Positions 32,484-40,063 of a stretch of DNA of 41,842 bases are shown here, in pieces. Positions within the stretch are counted from its first letter, which is position 1, and the number at the start of each line of letters is the position of its first letter. Source of the DNA: Bradyrhizobium sp. Ai1a-2. Its GTDB lineage: Bacteria > Pseudomonadota > Alphaproteobacteria > Rhizobiales > Xanthobacteraceae. The translations under genes were made by a program, and so were the position numbers. The stretch is taken from the NCBI RefSeq assembly GCF_000426245.1, contig NZ_AUEZ01000070.1, forward strand, positions 1 to 41,842, given 5' to 3'. The notes beneath the pieces are model-generated. The model saw nothing but the letters and a program-made list of their open reading frames with translations. It was not told where the DNA came from and made no database searches.

Positions 32484-33793
32484 TGGCGGCGGGCCTCATC
32501 ATCTCGGCGCCCGCCTCCGGTGCTGGCAAGACAACGCTGACTCTGGCGCTCGCGCGTGCCTATCGCGATCGCGGATTGCGCGTGCAGTGCTTCAAGAGCG
32601 GACCTGACTATATCGATCCCGGTTTTCACGCAGCCGCCACAGGGCGTGCGTCTGTCAATATCGATAGCTGGGCGATGGATCGCGAGATGATTGCGCGCCT
32701 CGTCAGCCGCGGAGCGGACGCTGATATCGTGCTTGCTGAGGGATCGATGGGCCTGTTCGACGGCGTTGCCGTGCGCGGTGTCCTGGGGACCGGCGCGACG
32801 GCCGACATCGCCGAGATGATGGACTGGCCAGTGCTGCTCGTCATTGATGTCTCCGGCCAGGCGCAGACGGCCGCCGCGATCGTTACGGGATTGCGCAACT
32901 TCCGCAAGGGCGTGCGGCTCGCCGGCGTCGTTCTCAACCGAGTAGGAAGCGCGCGGCATAAGGACCTCGTCCGAGGCGCCATGACGGACGCCGGTATCGT
33001 CGTGTTCGGTGCACTGCCGCGCCATGCCCAGATCAGCTTGCCGAGCCGGCATCTCGGCTTGGTGCCGGCGGAGGAGCAGGCGGAGGTGGGCGGTCTGATT
33101 GCCGAATCCGCGCGAGTCGTAACCGAGCATGTCGATCTGGATGCGGTGCTACAATCCGCCAGTGCCTGGTCGCCGCCATCCACCCCTTGCAGTCTCAAGA
33201 TCACACCACCCGGTCAGCGCATTGCGCTCGCGCGCGACGCCGCATTCTCCTTCTTCTATCCGCACATGCTCGAAGCCTGGCGGGCTGCGGGCGCGGAGAT
33301 TTCGACTTTTTCACCGCTTGCCGACGAAGGACCGGACGCGAATGCTGACATTTGCTGGTTGCCCGGCGGGTATCCCGAACTGCACGCCGGCCGGATCTCG
33401 GCGAACATGCGATTTAGGGCGGCGCTGCGGGCTTTCGCCGAGACGCGGCCGGTGCATGGCGAGTGCGGAGGCTATATGGTGCTGGGCACTGCCTTGACCG
33501 ACGCCGAGGGCGCACGCCACGAGATGGTCAATCTGCTCGGCCTTGAGACGAGCTTTGCCAAACGTCGCCTGCATCTGGGCTACCGAATCGCCGAGCTCGC
33601 CGCTCCTATGCTGAGGCATCCGGCCAGCGCGCGCCTGCGAGGTCATGAGTTTCACTATTCCACGATCGTTGCACAACCTGACGCACCGCTCGCCATTGTG
33701 CGCGACGCCGCCGGCGCGATCGTCGCCGAGACGGGCTCGCGGCGCGGTCAAGCAACAGGTACCTTCTTCCATCTAATTGCAGAGGACCGGTGA
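32480..33793 (+). CDS. cobB: Hydrogenobyrinic acid a,c-diamide synthase
   Basis: This enzyme of about 437 aa amidates the a and c side chains using glutamine and ATP. The N-terminal P-loop ISAPASGAGKTTLTLAL (residues 8-24) and SGPDYIDPGFH (40-50) belong to the ATPase domain. The C-terminal class I glutamine amidotransferase domain has CWLPGGYPELHAG and the nucleophile C329 in VHGECGGYMVLG, with H389 in RGHEFHYS. A GTG at 32480 or the ATG at 32483 can be the start; the latter gives TGATG with cobM. The stop overlaps cobA by four bases. Confidence 0.95.
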   Translation: MMAAGLIISAPASGAGKTTLTLALARAYRDRGLRVQCFKSGPDYIDPGFHAAATGRASVNIDSWAMDREMIARLVSRGADADIVLAEGSMGLFDGVAVRGVLGTGATADIAEMMDWPVLLVIDVSGQAQTAAAIVTGLRNFRKGVRLAGVVLNRVGSARHKDLVRGAMTDAGIVVFGALPRHAQISLPSRHLGLVPAEEQAEVGGLIAESARVVTEHVDLDAVLQSASAWSPPSTPCSLKITPPGQRIALARDAAFSFFYPHMLEAWRAAGAEISTFSPLADEGPDANADICWLPGGYPELHAGRISANMRFRAALRAFAETRPVHGECGGYMVLGTALTDAEGARHEMVNLLGLETSFAKRRLHLGYRIAELAAPMLRHPASARLRGHEFHYSTIVAQPDAPLAIVRDAAGAIVAETGSRRGQATGTFFHLIAEDR

Positions 33794-34521
33794 GCGGATT
33801 CGTGTCCTTCGTTTCGGCCGGACCTGGCGATCCAGAGCTCCTGACGCTCAAAGGCGCCGCCCGGCTGCGCCATGCCAACGTGGTGCTCTATGACGATTTG
33901 GCCTCGGGCGCGATCCTGGATCTCGCGCATCCGGACGCCAGTCTTGTTGCAATCGGCAAGCGCGCGGGTCGCCCCTCAACCAAGCAAGACCATGTCAATC
34001 GGCTGCTGGTCGACTACGCCGCGACGGGCGCACGTGTGGTCCGCCTGAAATCGGGAGACGCAGGCATCTTCGGTCGGCTCGAGGAGGAGATCGAGGCGCT
34101 GCGTGCCGCGGACATCGGTTATGAGATCATTCCGGGCGTGACGTCGGCGTGCGTCGCCGCAGCGCAGGCGGGTATTCCATTGACCCGGCGGCGCACCTCG
34201 CGCCGGGTGCAATTCGTGACCGGCGCCGACGTCAGCGGTGAATTGCCTGCGAACTTGAATTGGGCGGCGCTCGCCGATCCGGATGCGACGACCGTTGTCT
34301 ACATGGGCCGGCGTACATTTCCATCCTTGGCTGCCAAGCTGGTCGAGCATGGCCTTCCGCCCGACACGCCTGCGCTGTTCGCCGAATCTCTGGGGGGCGC
34401 CGATGAGCGGCTCGTCCGCACCACAATCGCCGTGCTCGCCGAGCAGCTTGCACGAGGGATTGCCGCAACTCCGACGACAGTTATTTTGTTCGGCGCGCTG
34501 GCGGAGCAATATCCGCCGTGA
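33790..34521 (+). CDS. cobA: Uroporphyrinogen-III C-methyltransferase
   Basis: This 243-aa SUMT makes precorrin-2 from uroporphyrinogen III and is the first committed step. Conserved blocks are VSFVSAGPGDPELLTLKGA, VVLYDDLASG, VRLKSGDAGIFGRLEEEIEA and IIPGVTSACVAAAQAGIPLT. It starts with GTG, and the GTGA overlaps the cobB stop. The product also feeds siroheme, which is used in sulfite reduction, so the gene serves both parts of the window. No CysG-type dehydrogenase/chelatase fusion is present. Confidence 0.96.
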   Translation: MSGFVSFVSAGPGDPELLTLKGAARLRHANVVLYDDLASGAILDLAHPDASLVAIGKRAGRPSTKQDHVNRLLVDYAATGARVVRLKSGDAGIFGRLEEEIEALRAADIGYEIIPGVTSACVAAAQAGIPLTRRRTSRRVQFVTGADVSGELPANLNWAALADPDATTVVYMGRRTFPSLAAKLVEHGLPPDTPALFAESLGGADERLVRTTIAVLAEQLARGIAATPTTVILFGALAEQYPP

Positions 34522-34611
34522 TCTTGCTATCAGCTTTCGCTTGCTTCGCTTTGGCGTGGAGGCAGTTTTCGGCACCGGGGCCATCAATGACCGCAGGAAG
34601 GACTTAAGGCC

Positions 34612-34695
34612 ATGCATATCGAACCCGAGATCGTGACGGGCGCAAAACTCGTGTTGAGCGGTCGCTGCGACCGCCCCTCATCCACGGCATGCTGA
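34612..34695 (+). pseudogene. N-terminal remnant of a CbiM-like cobalt transporter permease
   Basis: The short frame reads MHIEPEIVTGAKLVLS and then GRCDRPSSTAC before a stop. The first 16 residues match, from memory, the N-terminus of alphaproteobacterial CbiM-like energy-coupling permeases (MHIEPGxVxGAKIVLSYATA). The rest of the gene, normally about 200 aa, is gone. A good ribosome site AGGAAGGA (34595-34602) remains. A palindrome GCGGTCG-CTG-CGACCGC (34658-34674) marks the region where similarity stops. The frame overlaps the cobF start by seven bases. It may now act only as a leader for cobF. Confidence 0.6.
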
Positions 34696-35435
34696 CGCTC
34701 TCCCTCATAGGTATCGGCTGCGGCGATCCCGGGCAGGTTACGCTCGCGGCGATCCGCACGATCAATGCTGCCGATCTCATCCTGATTCCTCGCAAGGGAA
34801 CTGCGAAGTCTGACCTCGCTGAATTGCGGCGAACGATCTGCGCGGATGTGCTGACCAACGCCAGGACACAAATCGTGGAGCTTGATCTGCCTGTACGCGA
34901 CGGCGGCGAGGCCGACTACCGCAAGGGCGTCGACGATTGGCATGACGCTGTCGGCGTGACCTGGTCGCAGACGATCGCAGCCCACCTCGGCAGCACCGGG
35001 CGCGTTGCACTGCTGGTCTGGGGAGATCCCTCGCTGTTTGATTCGAGCCTACGCATTGCGCGACGGCTCGATCCATTGCCATCAATCGAAGTCATCCCCG
35101 GCATCACATCGATCCAGACACTCTGCGCAGCGCACGCGCTGCCGCTGACCGACATCGGCGAGCCCTTCCTGGTTACGACCGGACGACGGCTGCGTGAAGA
35201 TGGATGGCCCGCCGGTACGGAAACCGTGGTCGTGATGCTCGATGGCGGCACCGCCTTCCAGTCTCTTGATCCCAAAGGACTTCATATCTGGTGGGGAGCC
35301 TATCTTGGCATGTCCGATCAGATCGTCATGTCCGGCGAACTGGCTGAGGTAGGCCCCCGCATCGTCGCCGCCCGCAAAGCTGCGCGTGAACGGCGCGGCT
35401 GGATCATGGACAGCTACATTCTCAAGCGCCGGTAA
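34689..35435 (+). CDS. cobF: Precorrin-6A synthase (deacetylating)
   Basis: This 248-aa SAM-dependent enzyme methylates C1 of precorrin-5 and releases acetate. CobF occurs in the aerobic pathway only. Diagnostic text includes SLIGIGCGDPGQVTLAAI, DLILIPRKGTAKSDLAELR, VALLVWGDPSLFDSSLRI and IPGITSIQTLCAAHALPLT. No ribosome site is visible before the ATG at 34689. Its start lies inside the end of the CbiM remnant frame, so translation may be coupled to that frame. It is the last gene of the locus. Confidence 0.95.
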   Translation: MLTLSLIGIGCGDPGQVTLAAIRTINAADLILIPRKGTAKSDLAELRRTICADVLTNARTQIVELDLPVRDGGEADYRKGVDDWHDAVGVTWSQTIAAHLGSTGRVALLVWGDPSLFDSSLRIARRLDPLPSIEVIPGITSIQTLCAAHALPLTDIGEPFLVTTGRRLREDGWPAGTETVVVMLDGGTAFQSLDPKGLHIWWGAYLGMSDQIVMSGELAEVGPRIVAARKAARERRGWIMDSYILKRR

Positions 35436-35537
35436 AATCGGAGAACCTTTGCGCGCCGGTCGGCTTGAGCCGCCGGTCGGGGGCGCGTAGGAGCGAGCAT
35501 GCAAGCCCAAGCCCAAATTGACGCGCATTATCGCGAG

Positions 35538-35566
35538 TTGACAAATCTAAGATGGTCGGTCATCTT
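35538..35566 (+). promoter_or_regulatory. Promoter and operator of the TetR-family gene
   Basis: A consensus -35 TTGACA lies at 35538-35543, followed 17 bases later by CATCTT (35561-35566) as a weak -10. An inverted repeat AAGATG-GTCGGT-CATCTT (35549-35566) overlaps the spacer and -10, as expected for an autoregulated repressor. Transcription would begin around the ATG at 35573, which predicts a leaderless or nearly leaderless mRNA. Confidence 0.5.
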
Positions 35567-35572
35567 GAGGCT

Positions 35573-36151
35573 ATGCCACGACATAGTGTGAAAGAGCTTA
35601 TCATTGATGCCGCCGTTGGGACCCTCCATCGCAAGGGGTTCAACGCGACCAGCGTGCAGGACATCACCGACGCGGCGAAGGTGCCGAAGGGCTCCTTCTA
35701 CAATCATTTCGAGAGCAAGGAGGCGCTCGCCGTGGAAGCGCTGGAGCGCTACTGGCGGGTCGTCCTGAGTCATTTGCAAGAGCTCAACGACGAAAGCAGG
35801 CCGCCGCTCGATCGGCTCAAAAGCTACTTTGAGCGCCTGAGCGGCGTCGGTCGCGACTGCGACTACGAGCGCGGCTGCATGATCGGAAACATGGGCGCCG
35901 AAATGCCCGATCAAAGTCGTTTGGTGCGGGAGCGTCTGGCCGTGATCCTGGCGGCATGGAGCCGTGCCATCGAAACATGTGTGAAGGAAGCGCAACTAAA
36001 TGGATCTCTTCGCCGCGATCTTGAGCCGAAGGCTATCGCAGCCTTCTTGCTGAACTCGTGGGAAGGCGCCGTGATGCGGTCAAAGGTGGATCGCGATGAC
36101 GGTGCTTTCCGGGCCTTCTTCCAGGTGGTGTTCACGAGCATTTCGTCCTAG
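35573..36151 (+). CDS. TetR/AcrR-family transcriptional regulator (NemR-like)
   Basis: This 192-aa regulator has an N-terminal TetR helix-turn-helix: ITDAAKVPKGSFYNHFESKE (residues about 31-50) is the recognition region. The ligand domain includes a YERGCMIGNMGAEM stretch with a cysteine pair region (DCDYERGC) that could sense electrophiles, as NemR does. The start at 35573 is chosen because an in-frame ATG at 35552 would lie within the promoter and operator. The Old Yellow Enzyme gene downstream is the probable target. The regulator and enzyme are transcribed in the same direction. Confidence 0.87.
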   Translation: MPRHSVKELIIDAAVGTLHRKGFNATSVQDITDAAKVPKGSFYNHFESKEALAVEALERYWRVVLSHLQELNDESRPPLDRLKSYFERLSGVGRDCDYERGCMIGNMGAEMPDQSRLVRERLAVILAAWSRAIETCVKEAQLNGSLRRDLEPKAIAAFLLNSWEGAVMRSKVDRDDGAFRAFFQVVFTSISS

Positions 36152-36191
36152 CGCCATGTCGGCGGCAACATAGTTTTACCCCTATTCAATA

Positions 36192-36201
36192 TGACCGGTC
36201 A
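36192..36201. promoter_or_regulatory. Palindromic operator candidate upstream of the OYE gene
   Basis: TGACCGGTCA is a perfect 10-base palindrome 15 bases before the OYE start. Its GGTC half-site also occurs in the TetR-gene operator (GATGGTCGGTCAT). GACCGGTC cores are known for several TetR/NemR-type repressors. This is a sequence observation plus family knowledge; binding is inferred. Confidence 0.5.
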
Positions 36202-36216
36202 GCTTGATTATATACT

Positions 36217-37350
36217 ATGACCCAATCACTGTTTGCACCCCTGCGGGTCGGCCCTTTCCGTCTTGAACATCGCGTGCTGATGGCGCCGCTTACGCGCATG
36301 CGGGCGTCTCAGCCTGGAGATGTACCCACCGCTCTGAACGCGAAATATTATGGTCAGCGTGCGAGCAAGGGCGGGCTCATCATCTCGGAAGCTACGCAGA
36401 TATCGCTGCAAGGCAAAGGCTTTCCGCGCACGCCCGGTATCCACAGCGATGAGCAGGCGGCCGGCTGGAAGTTGGTGACGGACGCGGTGCACGCGCACGG
36501 GGGCATCATCTTCCTCCAGCTCTGGCACACAGGTCGCATCTCCCATTCGAGCCATCGGCCCGACGGCACAGTGCCCGTAGCACCCTCTGCCGTGCGACCT
36601 TCAGGAAAAGCCTATGGCGCCGACTTCAAGGCCTATCCCTTCGAGATACCCCGCGCGCTGGAGCTCCATGAGATTTCCGGCGTCGTGGAACAATACAGGC
36701 AGGCGGCTACTCGAGCGAAACCCGCCGGATTTGATGGGGTCGAAGTTCACGCCGCCAATGGGTTCCTGATCGACCAGTTCCTGCAGGATCGGACGAACCG
36801 TCGAACTGATCGGTACGGAGGATCTGTCGCCAATCGTGCGCGGTTCCTGCTCGAGGTCCTGGACGCGGTGGAAAGCGTTTACGGCGCGTCGAGGGTCGGG
36901 GTCAGGCTTTCTCCCTACGGCACGCTCGGTGACATCGGCGATTCGGATCCGGTCGTACTGTTCACCTACGTGATCGAGGCACTTTCGGCCCGCGAGGGCG
37001 CGTATCTTCATTTGATCGAGCCTCGTTCGAATGCAGGACTCTCGGACGAGCAGAATCTGCATTTGCCGGATTCTGCGGCGACGTTGTTCCGTGCATCTTT
37101 CAGCGGCCCCTTGATCGCTTCGGGCGGCTTCACGAAGGACAGCGCCGAGGCGGCGATCGACGACGGCCGCGCCGATGCCGTTGCCTTCGGTCGGGCATTC
37201 ATCGCCAACCCCGACTTGCCTCGTCGCCTGGCGATCGATGCACCGCTCAACGCCTATGATCGCTCGACATTCTATGGCGGCGACGAGCGCGGCTACACAG
37301 ACTACCCGACGCTCGGCGAAAGCTCCGCCCGTGCCGAGGCGGCTGCGTGA
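36217..37350 (+). CDS. Old Yellow Enzyme-family alkene reductase (NemA-like)
   Basis: This 377-aa FMN-dependent TIM-barrel enzyme reduces activated alkenes such as maleimides, enones and some nitro compounds with NAD(P)H. Visible active-site features are PLTRMRA with T26, QLWHTGR (101-107), the H178-x-x-N181 pair in VEVHAANGFL, DQFLQDRTNRRTDRYGGS (186-203), and GRAFIANPDL near residue 325. No clear ribosome site precedes the ATG at 36217. It follows the TetR regulator by 65 bases with its own operator candidate. The function is probably defence against reactive electrophiles. Confidence 0.93.
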   Translation: MTQSLFAPLRVGPFRLEHRVLMAPLTRMRASQPGDVPTALNAKYYGQRASKGGLIISEATQISLQGKGFPRTPGIHSDEQAAGWKLVTDAVHAHGGIIFLQLWHTGRISHSSHRPDGTVPVAPSAVRPSGKAYGADFKAYPFEIPRALELHEISGVVEQYRQAATRAKPAGFDGVEVHAANGFLIDQFLQDRTNRRTDRYGGSVANRARFLLEVLDAVESVYGASRVGVRLSPYGTLGDIGDSDPVVLFTYVIEALSAREGAYLHLIEPRSNAGLSDEQNLHLPDSAATLFRASFSGPLIASGGFTKDSAEAAIDDGRADAVAFGRAFIANPDLPRRLAIDAPLNAYDRSTFYGGDERGYTDYPTLGESSARAEAAA

Positions 37351-37403
37351 ATACGTTTGCTCTCAATTCCAAGCGTTGACCGCATCAGAAGGAGGATGTC
37401 ATA

Positions 37404-37910
37404 TTGCTTGCACGACGCGAACTCGTATTGGGCGCTTCCGCGATAGCCGCGGCGGGAACGCTGGCAGCGCCCGTCGCGTTGGGGCAGGTCCCCGAGGAAG
37501 TGCAGCGGACACCCGGCACGAGCTCCGATTCGCCCCGCGAAGAGAAGAACAAGCGCGTGGTCGTCGCGTTTTACAATGCTGCTCTCAACGAAAAGAATCC
37601 CGACAGAGCCCTCGGGTATGTCGGAGCTTCCTACAGACAGCACAATCCGCTGGTGGAGGAGGGACGCGAGGGGTTTCGCAGGTTTATCGAGTGGGTTCGC
37701 AGCGACCATCCGGACTCGCATAGTGAAATCAAGCGGATCTTCGCCGACGGCGACTACGTCATCATGGATGTCCACATGGTTCGGTTTCCGGGCGAGCGCG
37801 GCCTCGCGATCGGCGAGATATTCCGGCTCGAGGACGGAAAGATCGTCGAGCATTGGGACCGCATCCAACCCATTCCGGAAGCCGGAAAGAACAGCAACGG
37901 GATGTTCTGA
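37404..37910 (+). CDS. NTF2/SnoaL-like protein with Tat-type signal
   Basis: This 168-aa protein starts with TTG at 37404. GGAGG (37391-37395) is eight bases upstream and no ATG in this frame fits. The N-terminus reads MLARRELVLGASAIAAAG, a twin-arginine-type signal, so it may act in the periplasm. The body KRVVVAFYNAALNEKNPDRA, YRQHNPLVEEGREGF and IFRLEDGKIVEHWDRIQPIP is a SnoaL-like/NTF2 fold seen in predicted aldol-type isomerases and hydratases. It follows the OYE gene by 53 bases. Its chemistry is unknown. Confidence 0.85.
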   Translation: MLARRELVLGASAIAAAGTLAAPVALGQVPEEVQRTPGTSSDSPREEKNKRVVVAFYNAALNEKNPDRALGYVGASYRQHNPLVEEGREGFRRFIEWVRSDHPDSHSEIKRIFADGDYVIMDVHMVRFPGERGLAIGEIFRLEDGKIVEHWDRIQPIPEAGKNSNGMF

Positions 37911-38001
37911 TGCCGGTTCGGTGGATGACATTCACGTTCCCTGCCATTTGCAGTCGCACCACCGCGACTGCCTCTGACGACGTACGATCGGGAGACCACA
38001 A

Positions 38002-38433
38002 ATGAAGTTCAACGATACCGCCCCATTGCTTCCGAAGCCCGCTGGGCCCCCGCCGTGGCTGGCGAAGTTGGCTGAGGATGCCACGCTTGAAGGCGCGGTT
38101 CTCAAGCGGCCCGTCCAAGGCAGAGAGACGATCGTTGCCCTGCTGAAGGAAGCTATTCCACTATACGAGTTTCAGAACTTCACCTACCGCGGCGACGTCG
38201 GTGAGAGCTTTTTCATGGAATCCTATCGCGCGCAGATTCAGGGCGTTCCTGTCGAGTGCGCCGTTTGGGTTCACATGAATGCTGCAGGTGAAGCGGACGC
38301 AATCTTGATCAATCACCATCCACTCGATGCAGCCTTGCTCTTCTCGCGTCTGATGTGGGAGCGTGTTGGAGATCGCTACGGCGATCTATACTTGACGGGA
38401 GCGCAAGCCGCCGCGCTGGCGGCAACGCGTTAG
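38002..38433 (+). CDS. NTF2-like hypothetical protein
   Basis: This 143-aa protein has a probable NTF2/SnoaL-like core. VLKRPVQGRETIVALLKEAI resembles the helical start, and FQNFTYRGDVGESFFMESYR plus VECAVWVHMNAAGEADAILI matches the curved sheet of the fold. No signal peptide is visible. The assignment rests on pattern only. It follows the first NTF2-like gene by 91 bases and may be part of the same detoxification unit. Confidence 0.7.
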   Translation: MKFNDTAPLLPKPAGPPPWLAKLAEDATLEGAVLKRPVQGRETIVALLKEAIPLYEFQNFTYRGDVGESFFMESYRAQIQGVPVECAVWVHMNAAGEADAILINHHPLDAALLFSRLMWERVGDRYGDLYLTGAQAAALAATR

Positions 38434-38998
38434 GGGTGTTGCGAAGAGGGCACCCAATGAGCCTACGGTTGGCGGCGGCTGAACCCTCGTCACTTGGCTC
38501 CATGCAGAGGCGGCCGGCAAGGAGATTGGTGCCGGCCGACTGATGCGGACTCGCAACCCAGCGGTTCGTCGACGATGCGTTCATGGCAGCATCGATGGTC
38601 ATTCGAAGAGAAATCATCACGCTCTAGGAGATCGTCCATCGTGATCTCCGCCGCTCGAAAAAGGCTGCAGAGTCGACCGGCCGGGCCGTCCTTGCCGACG
38701 CTTCGCCGGCAGCCGGTTGACATACTATCATTATAACCTCATATTGTGGTCCAATGACGATCGCAATGGGAGGAGTCAAGATGCGGGCAGTGACGCGGGG
38801 ACAAGCTTGTTATCCCCACGGCAGATTGGGAGCGACGCCATCGCGAGATTGATCCGCCTCTCCCCGCGATAGACGCCAAATCCATCGACGGAAGTGCGGT
38901 TGTTCCTGGTTCGAAAGAGGTTCAGTTGAGCTGGGCCTGACGTGAACTCTCGCAGGAGCGGCGATCGCAACAAGATCATTCGATGGCGGGAACGTTTA
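38434..38998. other. Intergenic region with possible decayed gene and a small leader ORF
   Basis: No intact gene is supported. At 38559-38720 one forward frame reads like protein (QRFVDDAFMAASMVIRREI, and after an in-frame TAG, EIVHRDLRRSKKAAESTG), which suggests a decayed coding remnant. At 38780-38851 a 23-codon frame (MRAVTRGQACYPHGRLG...) follows the strong ribosome site GGGAGGA (38768-38774) and a TTGACA at 38717-38722. The promoter of the Crp-like gene probably lies here. Confidence 0.35.
38717..38745 (+). promoter_or_regulatory. Promoter candidate
   Basis: A perfect TTGACA (38717-38722) is followed after 17 bases by CATATT (38740-38745). It precedes the 23-codon frame at 38780 and the Crp-like gene at 38999. 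Assignment is by consensus only. Confidence 0.4.
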
Positions 38999-39733
38999 AT
39001 GCTCGTGCTGCGCCCACCGGTAAATAACAGGATCTTGAACGGTCTATCGCCGACCGATCTTGCTTGCATGCGCCCCTATCTCCGCAAGACGTTTTTCAAT
39101 GAGCGCTCTGTTCTGCAACAACAGAAGAGGCGAGTCGCGGACATCGGCTTTGTGGAATCGGGTCTCGTTTCCCTGAGGAGAATTTCGAGTGACAGTATCG
39201 TCGAATTGGCCCTGGTAGGCGTGCAGGGAGTGGTAGGGATTTCCGCCCTGTTCGGGGCTGGCGAGTCTGGTCACCAGTGCGTTGCGGTGACCTCGGGCGT
39301 ATCGCTCAACATTTACGTGGAGGATTTGTCGAATTTAATGGAAGAGCGGCCGCGGTTGCGAGAGCACTTTCTCCATAGCGTTCAAGTGCTGCTGATCCAC
39401 TGCTCCCAAGTCGCCTTGTGCGGAATTCATCATCAGCTTACGCAGCGCCTTGCGGGCTGGCTTTGTCATGCGTCTGACGTCGCGGGCGGAACTAATATAC
39501 CGGTTACCCATGATTATCTTTCGACGATGCTGGGGCTACGGCGTGCGAGCGTCACCGAAGCCCTAAGGCGATTTGAAGATGAAGGGTCGATTGTGAAAGC
39601 CCGCGGGGCGCTTCGCGTTCGAAATCGTCAACTTCTCGATCAAAGAGCATGCTCGTGCCACGCGACGATATCTGAAGCTTACCGGTTGGAACGTGAGCTT
39701 GGCTGCACTCTATTTGATGTCTCGCAAGAATAG
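38999..39733 (+). CDS. Crp/Fnr-family transcriptional regulator
   Basis: This regulator of about 244 aa (263 aa if the GTG at 38942 is used) has an N-terminal cyclic-nucleotide-binding-like barrel (ILNGLSPTDLACMRPYLRKT, then VALVGVQGVVGISALFG-like text LALVGVQGVVGISALFGAG) and a C-terminal winged helix, THDYLSTMLGLRRASVTEAL, as the recognition helix. There is no Fnr-type N-terminal cysteine cluster. A CSCHAT cysteine pair sits near the C-terminus. The second helix-turn-helix part GLRRASVTEALRRFEDEG matches Bradyrhizobium-type Crp regulators. Target genes are unknown; the porin downstream is on the same strand. Confidence 0.85.
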   Translation: MLVLRPPVNNRILNGLSPTDLACMRPYLRKTFFNERSVLQQQKRRVADIGFVESGLVSLRRISSDSIVELALVGVQGVVGISALFGAGESGHQCVAVTSGVSLNIYVEDLSNLMEERPRLREHFLHSVQVLLIHCSQVALCGIHHQLTQRLAGWLCHASDVAGGTNIPVTHDYLSTMLGLRRASVTEALRRFEDEGSIVKARGALRVRNRQLLDQRACSCHATISEAYRLERELGCTLFDVSQE

Positions 39734-40063
39734 TGCCTGCTTAGTGAAAGTTTCCAGTTCGCTTCTCCAGCGTTGGCGCGATTCGTACGTTGCGTACGAA
39801 ACCTGAAGCGTTCGCGTCACACCTGAAGCTTGTCGAGCGCGAATGGTTCGCTGCGTACAAAGCTTCGCCTTCTTCACCAAAGCCTCCTTCGTCATTCTCG
39901 GGAACGTGACGAGGATGGTCTTCCTCGCGCCGCTCTGGTTGGCACGACGCTCCGCCGCTTAGTCGGAAGTGAAGGTCAAGTCAGGGTGAATGGGGGGAGG
40001 CGAGGGCATTTCCGTTGCGCGCATCGGAATCGCTCCTCGCAAGAAAACATCTTGGAGGTTTGC
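39734..40063 (+). promoter_or_regulatory. Long porin leader with palindrome and direct repeat
   Basis: These 330 bases precede the porin. A perfect palindrome TTCGTACG-TTG-CGTACGAA spans 39782-39800, and ACCTGAAGC is directly repeated at 39801-39809 and 39821-39829, a 20-base period. These may be regulator sites or part of a structured 5' leader. GGAGG at 40054-40058 is the ribosome site. The porin frame is open upstream to 39830, but that part has no signal-peptide character. Confidence 0.45.
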
